Shown: positions 1 through 5,168 of the stretch, piece after piece
How positions within the stretch are numbered: the first letter of the stretch is position 1
Layout of the letters: each line of letters opens with the position of its first letter
Assembly (NCBI GenBank): GCA_013044415.1
Contig: JABEUO010000180.1
Location: 1 to 5,343, forward strand
Source: Acidimicrobiaceae bacterium
GTDB lineage: Bacteria > Actinomycetota > Acidimicrobiia > Acidimicrobiales > Acidimicrobiaceae
DNA length: 5,343 bases
Direction: 5' to 3'
The notes under the pieces: model-generated
The model's input: only the letters and a program-made list of their open reading frames with translations
Databases searched by the model: none
Told to the model about the DNA's origin: nothing
Translations under genes and position numbers: made by a program

Positions 1-37
1 CGCTGAGGTTTAGCTAGACTAGCTTAGATATCTTGTA

Positions 38-256
38 CTAGCTCTTTTCGGGCGACTCTAGCAAATCGTCGGTGACTAGCGCTGCCTCTCTGTTAGCCTT
101 CTGTAGAGCTTCAAATACCTCTTGTCTGTGTACGTCGACCTCTCTCGGTGCGCTTATGCCTATTCTTACCTGATCTCTATGAACATCGAGAATGGTTATC
201 ACTATGTCCTTGCCGATGACGATGCTCTGATTGGCTCGTCGAGTAAGAACAAGCAT
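38..256 (-). CDS. csrA: Carbon storage regulator CsrA (translational regulator)
   Basis: Encodes a 72-residue CsrA/RsmA protein, a cytoplasmic homodimer that binds GGA motifs in mRNA leaders and blocks or modulates translation, often of flagellar and metabolic genes. The whole family fold is visible: the MLVLTRR first strand, the IVIG turn (residues 12-15), QVRIGISAP (29-37) and EVDVHR ending in Arg44, the residue known to be needed for RNA binding. The core is about 60 residues; the acidic tail after about residue 55 is longer than in E. coli CsrA (61 aa). The ATG is supported by a near-perfect Shine-Dalgarno AAGGAGG at 267-261, only 4 nt from the start. The gene diverges from cheY across a 350-bp control region. 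Its leader has two hairpins, one with a GGA loop, so autoregulation is likely. The identification is secure; the actinobacterial flavour of the sequence is an impression from memory. Confidence 0.96.
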   Translation of the reverse strand: MLVLTRRANQSIVIGKDIVITILDVHRDQVRIGISAPREVDVHRQEVFEALQKANREAALVTDDLLESPEKS

Positions 257-334
257 TACGCCTCCTTGCGTGGCACTTGGTGGCCAACGCCCAGCCTGAC
301 TATTCAGCTGCTATAACTCTAGATTCCCTAGAGG
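257..334 (-). promoter_or_regulatory. csrA leader with GGA-loop hairpin and SD-proximal hairpin
   Basis: Read on the csrA strand, positions 333-317 form a perfect 6-bp stem (CTCTAG/CTAGAG) closed by the 5-nt loop GGAAT. The context AGGGA fits the ANGGA core that CsrA prefers in hairpin loops. A second GGA lies in the Shine-Dalgarno (265-263), with 59 nt between the two GGA triplets; these are the only GGA triplets in the leader between the hairpin and the start. A second hairpin at 289-269 (six pairs with one bulged base) ends 1 nt before the Shine-Dalgarno. The known CsrA mechanism is dual-site binding that occludes the ribosome site. The transcription start is not known, so inclusion of the distal hairpin in the mRNA is inferred. 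Confidence 0.5.
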
Positions 335-517
335 GGGAAATATGGATTTCGGGCTGATTTTGTATTTTGATTCCTGTCTATCGACAGCCAAAGTGGTGAG
401 TTGCCCGGTGGCCCTTCAGTCGAGCTGGGCCGAAAATTTACTTTTTTTAGCGTCTTTAGTACCGCTAAAGAAGTTGGTCGTTGGCCGTAAATTGCCATCT
501 ACAAGGCCGATTGTTAT

Positions 518-545
518 TAAAGTATGGTTAAATGAATGTCGATTT
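518..545 (+). promoter_or_regulatory. Possible sigma-28 (flagellar) promoter for cheY
   Basis: TAAAGTAT at 518-525 matches 7 of 8 bases of the flagellar sigma-28 -35 consensus TAAAGTTT, and GTCGATTT at 538-545 matches 5 of 8 bases of the -10 consensus GCCGATAA. The spacer is 12 nt (N16 if counted from TAAA), one longer than the usual 11 (N15), which weakens the call. It sits 61 bp before the cheY start, and a start site near 552 would fall just before the hairpin at 554-584. Chemotaxis genes are typical sigma-28 targets. The remainder of the 257-606 gap holds the csrA leader and no further gene that I can support. Confidence 0.4.
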
Positions 546-553
546 AAATGGAT

Positions 554-584
554 CTTCAGCCAGAGCCGCCGTGTCATGCTGAAG
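554..584 (+). promoter_or_regulatory. cheY leader hairpin
   Basis: CTTCAGC at 554-560 and GCTGAAG at 578-584 form a perfect 7-bp stem with a 17-nt loop, extendable by one T-G wobble pair. It would lie at the very 5' end of a transcript from the possible promoter at 518-545 and stops 7 nt before the cheY Shine-Dalgarno AAGGAG (592-597). It may protect the 5' end or tune ribosome access; the function is inferred. Confidence 0.4.
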
Positions 585-606
585 GTCCTAGAAGGAGTCT
601 CAGAAG

Positions 607-978
607 ATGCTGGCACTTGTGATCGACGACTCGAAGACTACGCGGATGATCCTTCGAAGGATGCTCAAAGAACTCGGATTTGAAGTCGAGGAGGCGGAGA
701 ACGGCCAGGAAGCGCTGGCTCAGTTAGAGTCGAGCCCGTTGCCGAATATCGCATTGGTCGACTGGAACATGCCGATAATGGATGGCTATCAATTTGTGAA
801 ATCCGTCCGATCTAAGGCAAAGTTCAACAAGTTGCTGCTGATGATGGTGACTACAGAAACCGAGCTGGACAGGCTGACCGCTGCTATAGAAGCGGGTGTC
901 GATGAGTACGTGATGAAGCCCTTTACAAAAGAGGTCATCGAAGAGAAGTTTGAAATCCTGGGTTTGGTGCGGGATTGA
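607..978 (+). CDS. cheY: CheY-type single-domain response regulator
   Basis: A 123-residue stand-alone receiver domain with no output domain, the size of CheY. CheY is phosphorylated by the kinase CheA and then binds the flagellar motor switch to change rotation. All receiver landmarks are visible: acidic pair Asp7-Asp8, phosphoacceptor Asp52 in LVDWNMPIMDG (50-60), the switch threonine Thr82-Thr83 after MMV, Tyr101, and Lys104-Pro105 in the VMKPF loop. Position 101 is the aromatic toggle residue in CheY. The start has a clean AAGGAG at 592-597, 9 nt upstream. The gene diverges from csrA and precedes cheR by 226 bp. Stand-alone receivers also serve other pathways, so the exact CheY role rests on the cheR neighbour. 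No cheA, cheW or cheB lies in this window. Confidence 0.93.
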   Translation: MLALVIDDSKTTRMILRRMLKELGFEVEEAENGQEALAQLESSPLPNIALVDWNMPIMDGYQFVKSVRSKAKFNKLLLMMVTTETELDRLTAAIEAGVDEYVMKPFTKEVIEEKFEILGLVRD

Positions 979-1077
979 AAGTGCCAATGACTAACCTTGC
1001 TGTGCTCCCTGGGCCTTCCCCTTCCTACCATGGACACTTTGGGGAGTTCTACAGGAACTTGGGCCGATCATCTCGGA

Positions 1078-1104
1078 TAGATCTAATAGGGCTTCGGCCG
1101 ATCC
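1078..1104 (+). promoter_or_regulatory. Possible sigma-28 promoter upstream of cheR
   Basis: TAGA at 1078-1081, a spacer of exactly 15 nt, then GCCGATCC at 1097-1104. The flagellar consensus is TAAA-N15-GCCGATAA, so this has 3 of 4 and 6 of 8 bases with ideal spacing. It lies in the 226-bp cheY-cheR gap and would give cheR its own promoter about 90 bp before the ATG. No gene is supported in the gap: the frame that runs into cheR from 1118 reads as an upstream extension without a good ribosome-binding site. Confidence 0.38.
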
Positions 1105-1196
1105 GACAGCCAAGTGATGGTCAAATCAATCGGTGTCGAACCTGGGGCGCTCTTCTGTTGGTGGTGAATTGGTTCTCGAAGAGTACTTCGAAGACG

Positions 1197-1216
1197 GAGT
1201 CGCCATGAACCGACTC
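1197..1216 (+). promoter_or_regulatory. Hairpin masking the cheR ribosome-binding site and start
   Basis: GAGTCG (1197-1202) pairs perfectly with CGACTC (1211-1216), and G1196 can add a wobble pair with T1217. The 8-nt loop holds the ATG (1205-1207), and the Shine-Dalgarno GGAG (1196-1199) is in the stem. A second 6-bp hairpin (TCGAAG 1176-1181, CTTCGA 1186-1191) lies just upstream. Such a layout would lower cheR translation unless opened. ACGGA at 1194-1198 also fits the CsrA core motif ANGGA. The pairing is seen; the regulation is inferred. Confidence 0.45.
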
Positions 1217-2047
1217 TCTGAGACCGATTTCGCATACTTTTCGCGCTTCTTGAAGGAAAACTCCGAGATAGTAGTGGCGATTGATAAGGAATACCTAATA
1301 GACACGCGATTATCCCCAATACAGAAGAAACTCGGACTCGCATCCTTGGGTGATCTGATCAACAGGCTACGCCACGAACCCTTCGGCGCCCTCCACAACG
1401 AAGTCATCGAAGCCATGACTACCAACGAGACCTACTTCTTTCGCGATGTAAAACCCTTTGAAGCTTTGAGAAACGAAGTCTTACCGGAGTTGATTAAAGC
1501 ACGAGCCTCGAGTAGGAGCCTTTCAATTTGGAGCGCCGCTTGTTCGTCGGGGCAAGAGGCGTACTCAATACAGATGATCCTGAAGGACTCATTCCCAAAC
1601 CTGGCGAATTGGAACACGAGATTGCTCTGCACGGATCTTTCACAAGAGATGGTAAGTCGTACGCTCCAAGGTCGATTTACCCAGCTCGAGGTGAACCGAG
1701 GGCTACCCGCCCAGATGCTGATCAAACACTTCCAGAAGGTGGAGAATGATTGGCAGGTCAAGCCGGATTTGAAGGTTGGCATCGAAGCAAAAGTGATGAA
1801 TTTAGCAAAGCCATGGCCCACTCTCCCGGTAATGGATATCGTTTTTTTGAGAAACGTGCTGATCTACTTCGATCTAGAAGCGAAGTCTCAGATCCTCGGC
1901 CGGGTAGCCAAAGTGCTGGCCCCCGATGGCATTCTCTTCCTGGGTGGGTCTGAGACCACCATAAATATTTCAAACGATTACGAAAGAAGAGGGAATTCCG
2001 AGACCTCCTACTACGTATTGAAGACGGCAAAATCACACTCCGCATGA
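1205..2047 (+). CDS. cheR: Chemotaxis receptor glutamate methyltransferase CheR
   Basis: A 280-residue CheR, which transfers methyl groups from S-adenosylmethionine to glutamates of chemoreceptors and so sets adaptation. The helical N-terminal domain spans about residues 1-75. MTTNETYFFRD (71-81) is the family signature and carries a key receptor-site arginine (Arg80). The SAM-binding Rossmann part follows: IWSAACSSGQEAYSI (108-122), acidic Asp144 in CTDLS, FLRNVLIYFD (214-223) and GILFLGGSET (242-251). The length agrees with E. coli CheR (286 aa). I chose ATG 1205 because GGAG lies 5 nt upstream and the family normally starts close to the 'LSETDFAYF' segment; a GTG at 1133 in the same frame would add 24 residues but has no good ribosome site. 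It follows cheY in the same direction, with its own possible promoter. Confidence 0.95.
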   Translation: MNRLSETDFAYFSRFLKENSEIVVAIDKEYLIDTRLSPIQKKLGLASLGDLINRLRHEPFGALHNEVIEAMTTNETYFFRDVKPFEALRNEVLPELIKARASSRSLSIWSAACSSGQEAYSIQMILKDSFPNLANWNTRLLCTDLSQEMVSRTLQGRFTQLEVNRGLPAQMLIKHFQKVENDWQVKPDLKVGIEAKVMNLAKPWPTLPVMDIVFLRNVLIYFDLEAKSQILGRVAKVLAPDGILFLGGSETTINISNDYERRGNSETSYYVLKTAKSHSA

Positions 2048-2060
2048 TCGCCGATCGTGC
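2042..2060 (+). terminator. Hairpin over the cheR stop codon
   Basis: GCATGATC (2042-2049) pairs with GATCGTGC (2053-2060) as an 8-bp stem with one T-G wobble and a 3-nt loop; the TGA stop (2045-2047) lies inside the stem. The sequence after it is moderately T-rich but has no true T run, so it is not a standard intrinsic terminator. It may mark or stabilise the 3' end of the cheY-cheR transcript. Confidence 0.3.
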
Positions 2061-2525
2061 TATGAGTTAGGTTGTCTTACCTTCCTTGAGGAAAGCACAA
2101 GTGGGATCTTGGTTGGTGTAGCTGCGTTTTCTGGCTAAGCGAAGAACTGGATTCCTTACTAATGGAAAAAGTGAGGCACCTATTTCGCTTTAGATGCCAA
2201 AATACGGCAAATTGGCACCGATTTTTGGGCGCCGCTGGTGGTTTGCATAACTGCATACTTACTGCTAATTGGTTGAGAACAACTTTGGCAGGACAGAGTG
2301 TAGACCAGTTTGCGATATGTGTATGTGGGTACTTTGTACAGCTTTATCGGATTTGGAAAAGCGACTCTGTGCTATTGCCAGTCTGAACATAGTCAATATT
2401 GCATATAAAATCGGACCACCTTAGGCCATGACCCTTTTGGGGAATGATGGCGGTTCAGATGGCAAAGCAGCAGTAAGGGAGTATGGCGCCGCTGAAAACT
2501 TGCCGGATGTCGGTTTGGGGCACCC
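2061..2525. other. Intergenic stretch without a supported gene
   Basis: An open frame at 2162-2386 (+, 74 codons) begins at an ATG, but it has no convincing ribosome-binding site, a Trp/Cys/His-rich composition and no motif I know; I do not call it a gene. Stops are frequent in the other frames. The 10-mer GGCGCCGCTG occurs twice (near 2228 and 2485), probably by chance. With the following segment this forms an unusually long gap between two intact genes. Confidence 0.5.
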
Positions 2526-2627
2526 GTGAATACCTTGCCCGCTGAAGATTATCAAATAGAAGTTCTATCGCTGAATCGTGCCCCTATAGCCCTAGAAGCA
2601 AAGGATAAACACGGGTCACCCATCTAA
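2526..2627 (+). pseudogene. Possible C-terminal scrap of an MNT-type nucleotidyltransferase
   Basis: A 33-codon frame from a GTG to TAA translates to a segment with IEVLSLNRAPIALEAK at residues 11-26 followed by a Gly-containing end. Small nucleotidyltransferases of the MNT (MntA antitoxin-like) family carry a strand of the form 'vDlvvLN-AP-aL' followed by a short helix and a glycine, and this fragment resembles it. The GSxxRG and DxD catalytic motifs that should come earlier are not readable in any frame upstream. If the match is real this is a decayed remnant; it is short enough to be chance. Confidence 0.22.
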
Positions 2628-2989
2628 GGTAAGCGACGCTCCACCTGGGGTGATGGTCAGTCTCATTTAGTGGACCAAAAAGATAGAGTTTGATAGTGTC
2701 AATTTCCTAAACTGGAGGACTAGAGGCCTTTTAAATGTAGGGAGGCCGAATCGAAATCCGTTGGTTTCGATTCGATCTAACTGAGATTCGGGGAGTCAGG
2801 AAAGCCGAGGGCGACCTAATCTCCATAGAATTGGTTCGATGTATTTAACTCTGGCGTATCATAAGTCTCTAGGGAATTTCAAATAGGGTGGTGAGCATTG
2901 GAGCAGCTCTCGGGGTCCGCTCAACTTCGAGTAATTGTTGTTTTCTGAAGGAAAATGTGAATTGACATTGGCTAACAAAGCCCCTTTCC
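2628..2989. other. Gene-poor stretch upstream of the glycosyltransferase
   Basis: Apart from the hairpin at 2747-2774 I see no supported gene. A TTGACA at 2962-2967 resembles a sigma-70 -35 box but no matching -10 follows at 16-18 nt. The glycosyltransferase frame is open back to 2966 (after a TGA at 2963-2965) and reads protein-like there, which leaves open a longer or truncated N-terminus for that gene. Confidence 0.45.
2747..2774. other. Strong 12-bp intergenic hairpin
   Basis: CGAATCGAAATC (2747-2758) faces GGTTTCGATTCG (2763-2774), giving 12 pairs, one of them a T-G wobble, with the 4-nt loop CGTT. It is the longest stem I found in the window and lies in the middle of the gene-free gap before the glycosyltransferase. 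There is no T run on either side, so it does not look like an intrinsic terminator. Candidates are a small structured RNA, a protein-binding palindrome or a short repetitive element. Confidence 0.5.
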
Positions 2990-3037
2990 TTGCAAGAGGC
3001 GGCTACCTGGGCCAGGGATGTTCGGAAAGGGTTTTCT

Positions 3038-4153
3038 ATGTACGCACCTTCGGATAATGAGGATTACCTGTCATTTGCGCTGCACCTCGCTAAGGACACA
3101 ATTACGGCAAGGCTCGATGGTGAGACTGGAATGGACCCTTTGCTCCGGTACGCGTTGAACCCTTCGAGACCAATCTCAATCCGACTTACCTGTGCCCTGG
3201 TGGGCGCCTTTTCTTTTAGGGAGCCATTGTACGAAGAGGTGGCATATTTGCTATCGGTGCTGAGCGGAAACACTGAAGCTACCGAGAGCCAATTTCCACT
3301 TACCTTTGACCAGGGTCGAAGTAGGCTAGAAGTACTTCGTGGGTTGTTTTCGACGCAATATAGTGACTACAGCCCGTACTATGAATACCTCCCTTATGCG
3401 CCTTCGCCGTACGAGATTGTGTATGACTCTGGGCTATCTGGGTTTGATACTGCCATGCGAGTGGACGTATTTCCTTTCTTCAACGAAACCAGCATGCTTC
3501 GAACCAGGCTGCGGGTCCTCGGTTCCATCTTTGATGCACACCTGCTCATAGAAGGGTCTACTGATTACAGAGGGCGATCGAAGAAGAGTGTCTTCTTGGA
3601 GGAGTTTTCTGAGGACTTTCGGATCAGCCATAACATTAGGCACCTAATAGTAGACTTCCCGCCAACTGAAGATCCGTGGGTAAGGGAACGGCTGCAGAGG
3701 GACGCGGCCGTACCAATCATCATCAGTTTGCCCAAAGATGCCCTGATATACAGCTCTGACCTCGATGAAATAGTGAACCCTAGTTCATTCTCTTTGATCG
3801 AAGAGGCCACGAATGCCGCCTTCGAAGGCATGGTTTCAATCGAGCAAGACGTGTATTGCGGGTCTTTCGATGGCTTTCAGACCGATACCCGTTGGTTGCA
3901 CCCAAAAGCATTTAGGGGGCGGAGCGTTCCTGAATCTTTGAGTGCGGCAAGACTCGAGACTGAGTTAAAAATCGTGCCTACGGCCGGATGGCATTTGACG
4001 TACTTTGGTGATGCCGATTTCGTGCGAACGAAGCTTGAATCTTTTGCACATTCGGAAGTTGAAGCATCTCCCGAAAACATAAGGAATATCCTTGCGCCTA
4101 CAAATGCTTACGGTAGGGTAGCGCTGATACCAGAGCTGTACCAAAGCGATTAG
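3038..4153 (+). CDS. Glycosyltransferase family 17 protein with N-terminal extension
   Basis: A 371-residue protein whose part from about residue 141 on is a GT17 domain (the beta-1,4-N-acetylglucosaminyltransferase MGAT3-like family). Visible landmarks: VDVFPFFNE (142-150), the LLIEGSTDYRGRSKKSVF segment (169-186) matching the family's 'fVlvEat-t-tGkpKplyF', DPWVRERLQRDAA (212-224), the acidic SDLDEI (240-245) that likely binds metal and nucleotide sugar, and GWHLTYFG..KLESFAHSE (317-340). No signal peptide or membrane segment is seen. Residues 1-140 look helical and match nothing I recognise. ATG 3038 is chosen for the upstream GGAAAGGG, 6 nt away; a TTG at 2990 would add 16 residues. The end is early: the last family motif breaks off at a TAG and may continue in another frame. 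Substrate and acceptor are unknown; the motility neighbours suggest surface or flagellin glycan. Confidence 0.88.
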   Translation: MYAPSDNEDYLSFALHLAKDTITARLDGETGMDPLLRYALNPSRPISIRLTCALVGAFSFREPLYEEVAYLLSVLSGNTEATESQFPLTFDQGRSRLEVLRGLFSTQYSDYSPYYEYLPYAPSPYEIVYDSGLSGFDTAMRVDVFPFFNETSMLRTRLRVLGSIFDAHLLIEGSTDYRGRSKKSVFLEEFSEDFRISHNIRHLIVDFPPTEDPWVRERLQRDAAVPIIISLPKDALIYSSDLDEIVNPSSFSLIEEATNAAFEGMVSIEQDVYCGSFDGFQTDTRWLHPKAFRGRSVPESLSAARLETELKIVPTAGWHLTYFGDADFVRTKLESFAHSEVEASPENIRNILAPTNAYGRVALIPELYQSD

Positions 4154-4454
4154 CCCCGGGTACCTTGGGAATCCCAACTACTACGTTCTCGCGATCGCAT
4201 TGGAAAATGGTGAATTGGTGTCGGTATTGGGGCCATTTTGGCTGATTGATTTCAATATTAGTCGAGTCGCTTGGACGCCGTTAGATGGATTGGCCATTTC
4301 AGGGAGGCTAATCGACGACCAAATCGCTCGGTGGATGAATTTGAGAATTGAGTTTCCCTTTGCGCCGGGCGAGTTTCCGCAACGTTTCTTCATGACCGCA
4401 AGTCGTCCCGAAATATGCGTATGTGCTCTAAGACCGGTGCAAAGATCCGCTTGA
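4128..4454 (+). pseudogene. Open frame after the glycosyltransferase, possibly its frame-shifted tail
   Basis: This frame stays open for 108 codons plus stop, overlaps the last 26 bases of the glycosyltransferase gene in a different frame, and has no ATG near its beginning (a TTG at 4200 has no ribosome-binding site). Its first part reads SPGYLGNPNYY, similar to the 'LP-YL--N---Y' segment that ends many GT17 proteins after the Gly-Arg motif, which in the intact frame is GRVALIPEL. A +1 slip between 4128 and 4150 would join the two. The remaining 85 residues match nothing I know and look rich in hydrophobic strands. The opposite strand has an open frame at 4510-4181 with a poor, Ser/Asn-rich product, taken as its shadow. 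Alternatives are a separate hypothetical gene or chance. Confidence 0.3.
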
Positions 4455-4561
4455 TCCATTCCATCACCCGATAGCCGGTCATAAAATCGATACCTTTGTG
4501 GGGGATGCACTACAGCCGAGGCGGGGTGGGCGAAGGCTGAGTTTTAGGACCACTTCACTAA

Positions 4562-4940
4562 AGCGGAATCAGAACCAGCGAGGTCGTCGACCTCATCGCT
4601 GAGTACCCTGAACCGCATGAGGACAAAGGTGAACTTTGGCGGTTGTTGTTTAGTCGCTGGCTGCCCTTAGTCTGGTGAAGTTACAGAGATACTTAGCGCT
4701 ATCAACCTGCTGTCTGTAAAGAAACTCGGCTCATCCCGCGCTAAACCTCTTGTCTCGGAGGCTGGTAGTCAGTTCACCCAATGCAGTGGGAATGGTGTGA
4801 GGCGCATACGGGAAAAAGCCGAATTACTGGGATCGATAAAGGTTCAGCAAACCCGGGAGTATGACTTTTTCAACCTCGGCCTAGTTGAAATCGGACGATG
4901 GATGACCGAAGGTGGTGACGTTTCAGTGCTATGGCACTAG
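4562..4940 (+). pseudogene. Two overlapping open frames of unknown origin, possibly one broken gene
   Basis: Positions 4562-4678 read as 38 codons plus stop containing SEVVDLIAEYPEPHEDKGEL, and 4671-4940 read as 89 codons plus stop in another frame ending REYDFFNLGLVEIGRW and a short tail. The two overlap by 8 bases, as a gene with a single frameshift would. Neither has a credible start or ribosome-binding site, and I recognise no family. Their residue make-up is protein-like (mixed charged and hydrophobic, few low-complexity stretches), but the antisense frame at 5091-4870 overlaps the end, so at most one strand is real there. Confidence 0.22.
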
Positions 4941-5091
4941 CAATCCCGTAGCTGGGCATAGGACTATCGAAAGCGTCCGCTGATAGATCCATACCGATCC
5001 TGACTTCATCGATGTGCGCGCTTAAATCACCACGGGGTTCGATGGTAGCGGTTACCAGAAGGATTACCCGATATTTGACCCGATGGGCGCC
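4870..5091 (-). pseudogene. Possible remnant of an uncharacterised glycan-locus protein
   Basis: On the minus strand a 73-codon frame is open between a TAA at 5094-5092 and a TGA at 4872-4870. It begins KYRVILLVTATIEPRG (residues 6-21) and continues with a DEVR---D--ADAF pattern. From memory, proteins of unknown function in polysaccharide loci start with a hydrophobic strand 'ILLLTATI-P' followed by 'D--vR--dY--AL-F', and this fits that outline. There is no usable start codon at the left of the frame, and the protein stops after about 70 residues, so it would be a decayed or frameshifted copy. It lies directly downstream of the receptor gene on the same strand. Moderately weak evidence. Confidence 0.3.
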
Positions 5092-5108
5092 TTAAAGGCT
5101 GAGTCGAC

Positions 5109-5132
5109 CCGCGGAGTAGAATATCTCCGCGG
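5109..5132 (-). terminator. Perfect 8-bp stem downstream of the receptor gene
   Basis: CCGCGGAG (5109-5116) and CTCCGCGG (5125-5132) form a perfect GC-rich stem with an 8-nt loop, 36 nt past the receptor stop on the minus strand. Neither side has a T run, so it would be a U-poor terminator or an mRNA 3'-end protector. Two bases further out the pairing ends abruptly, typical of a discrete hairpin element. Confidence 0.4.
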
Positions 5133-5168
5133 CATTCCCGTTAATGGTAAACGGCCCGGTCCTCCCTC

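Noticed and set aside
342..683. 113-codon plus-strand frame ending inside cheY
   Set aside because: It overlaps cheY out of frame, lacks a family match, and its upstream part is the divergent control region.
772..779. Exact GCCGATAA sigma-28 -10 box inside cheY
   Set aside because: No TAAA at the required distance upstream, and it encodes conserved receiver residues.
975..1208. 77-codon frame starting at a TTG over the cheY stop, considered as a CheB start
   Set aside because: No receiver motifs (no acidic pair or phosphoacceptor) and no ribosome-binding site; it is Pro/Ser/Arg-rich like random sequence.
2162..2386. 74-codon plus-strand frame with an ATG start
   Set aside because: Weak ribosome site, unusual Trp/Cys/His content and no recognisable motif.
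2650..2725. Sequence with a TTTAGTGGACCAAAAAG stretch resembling an insertion-sequence end followed by a GGAGG
   Set aside because: No matching inverted repeat, target duplication or transposase frame could be found nearby; the resemblance is from memory only.
2765..2777. GGTTTCGATTCGATC resembling a tRNA T-arm
   Set aside because: No acceptor, D or anticodon arms can be built around it; the bases are better explained by the 12-bp hairpin.
2769..2790. ATCTAAC as a possible integron attC core
   Set aside because: No paired GTTRRRY site with attC-like spacing, and no integrase or cassette pattern.
4181..4510. 109-codon minus-strand frame starting at an ATG
   Set aside because: Low-quality Ser/Asn/Gly-rich translation without motifs; the opposite strand reads better and continues the glycosyltransferase direction.
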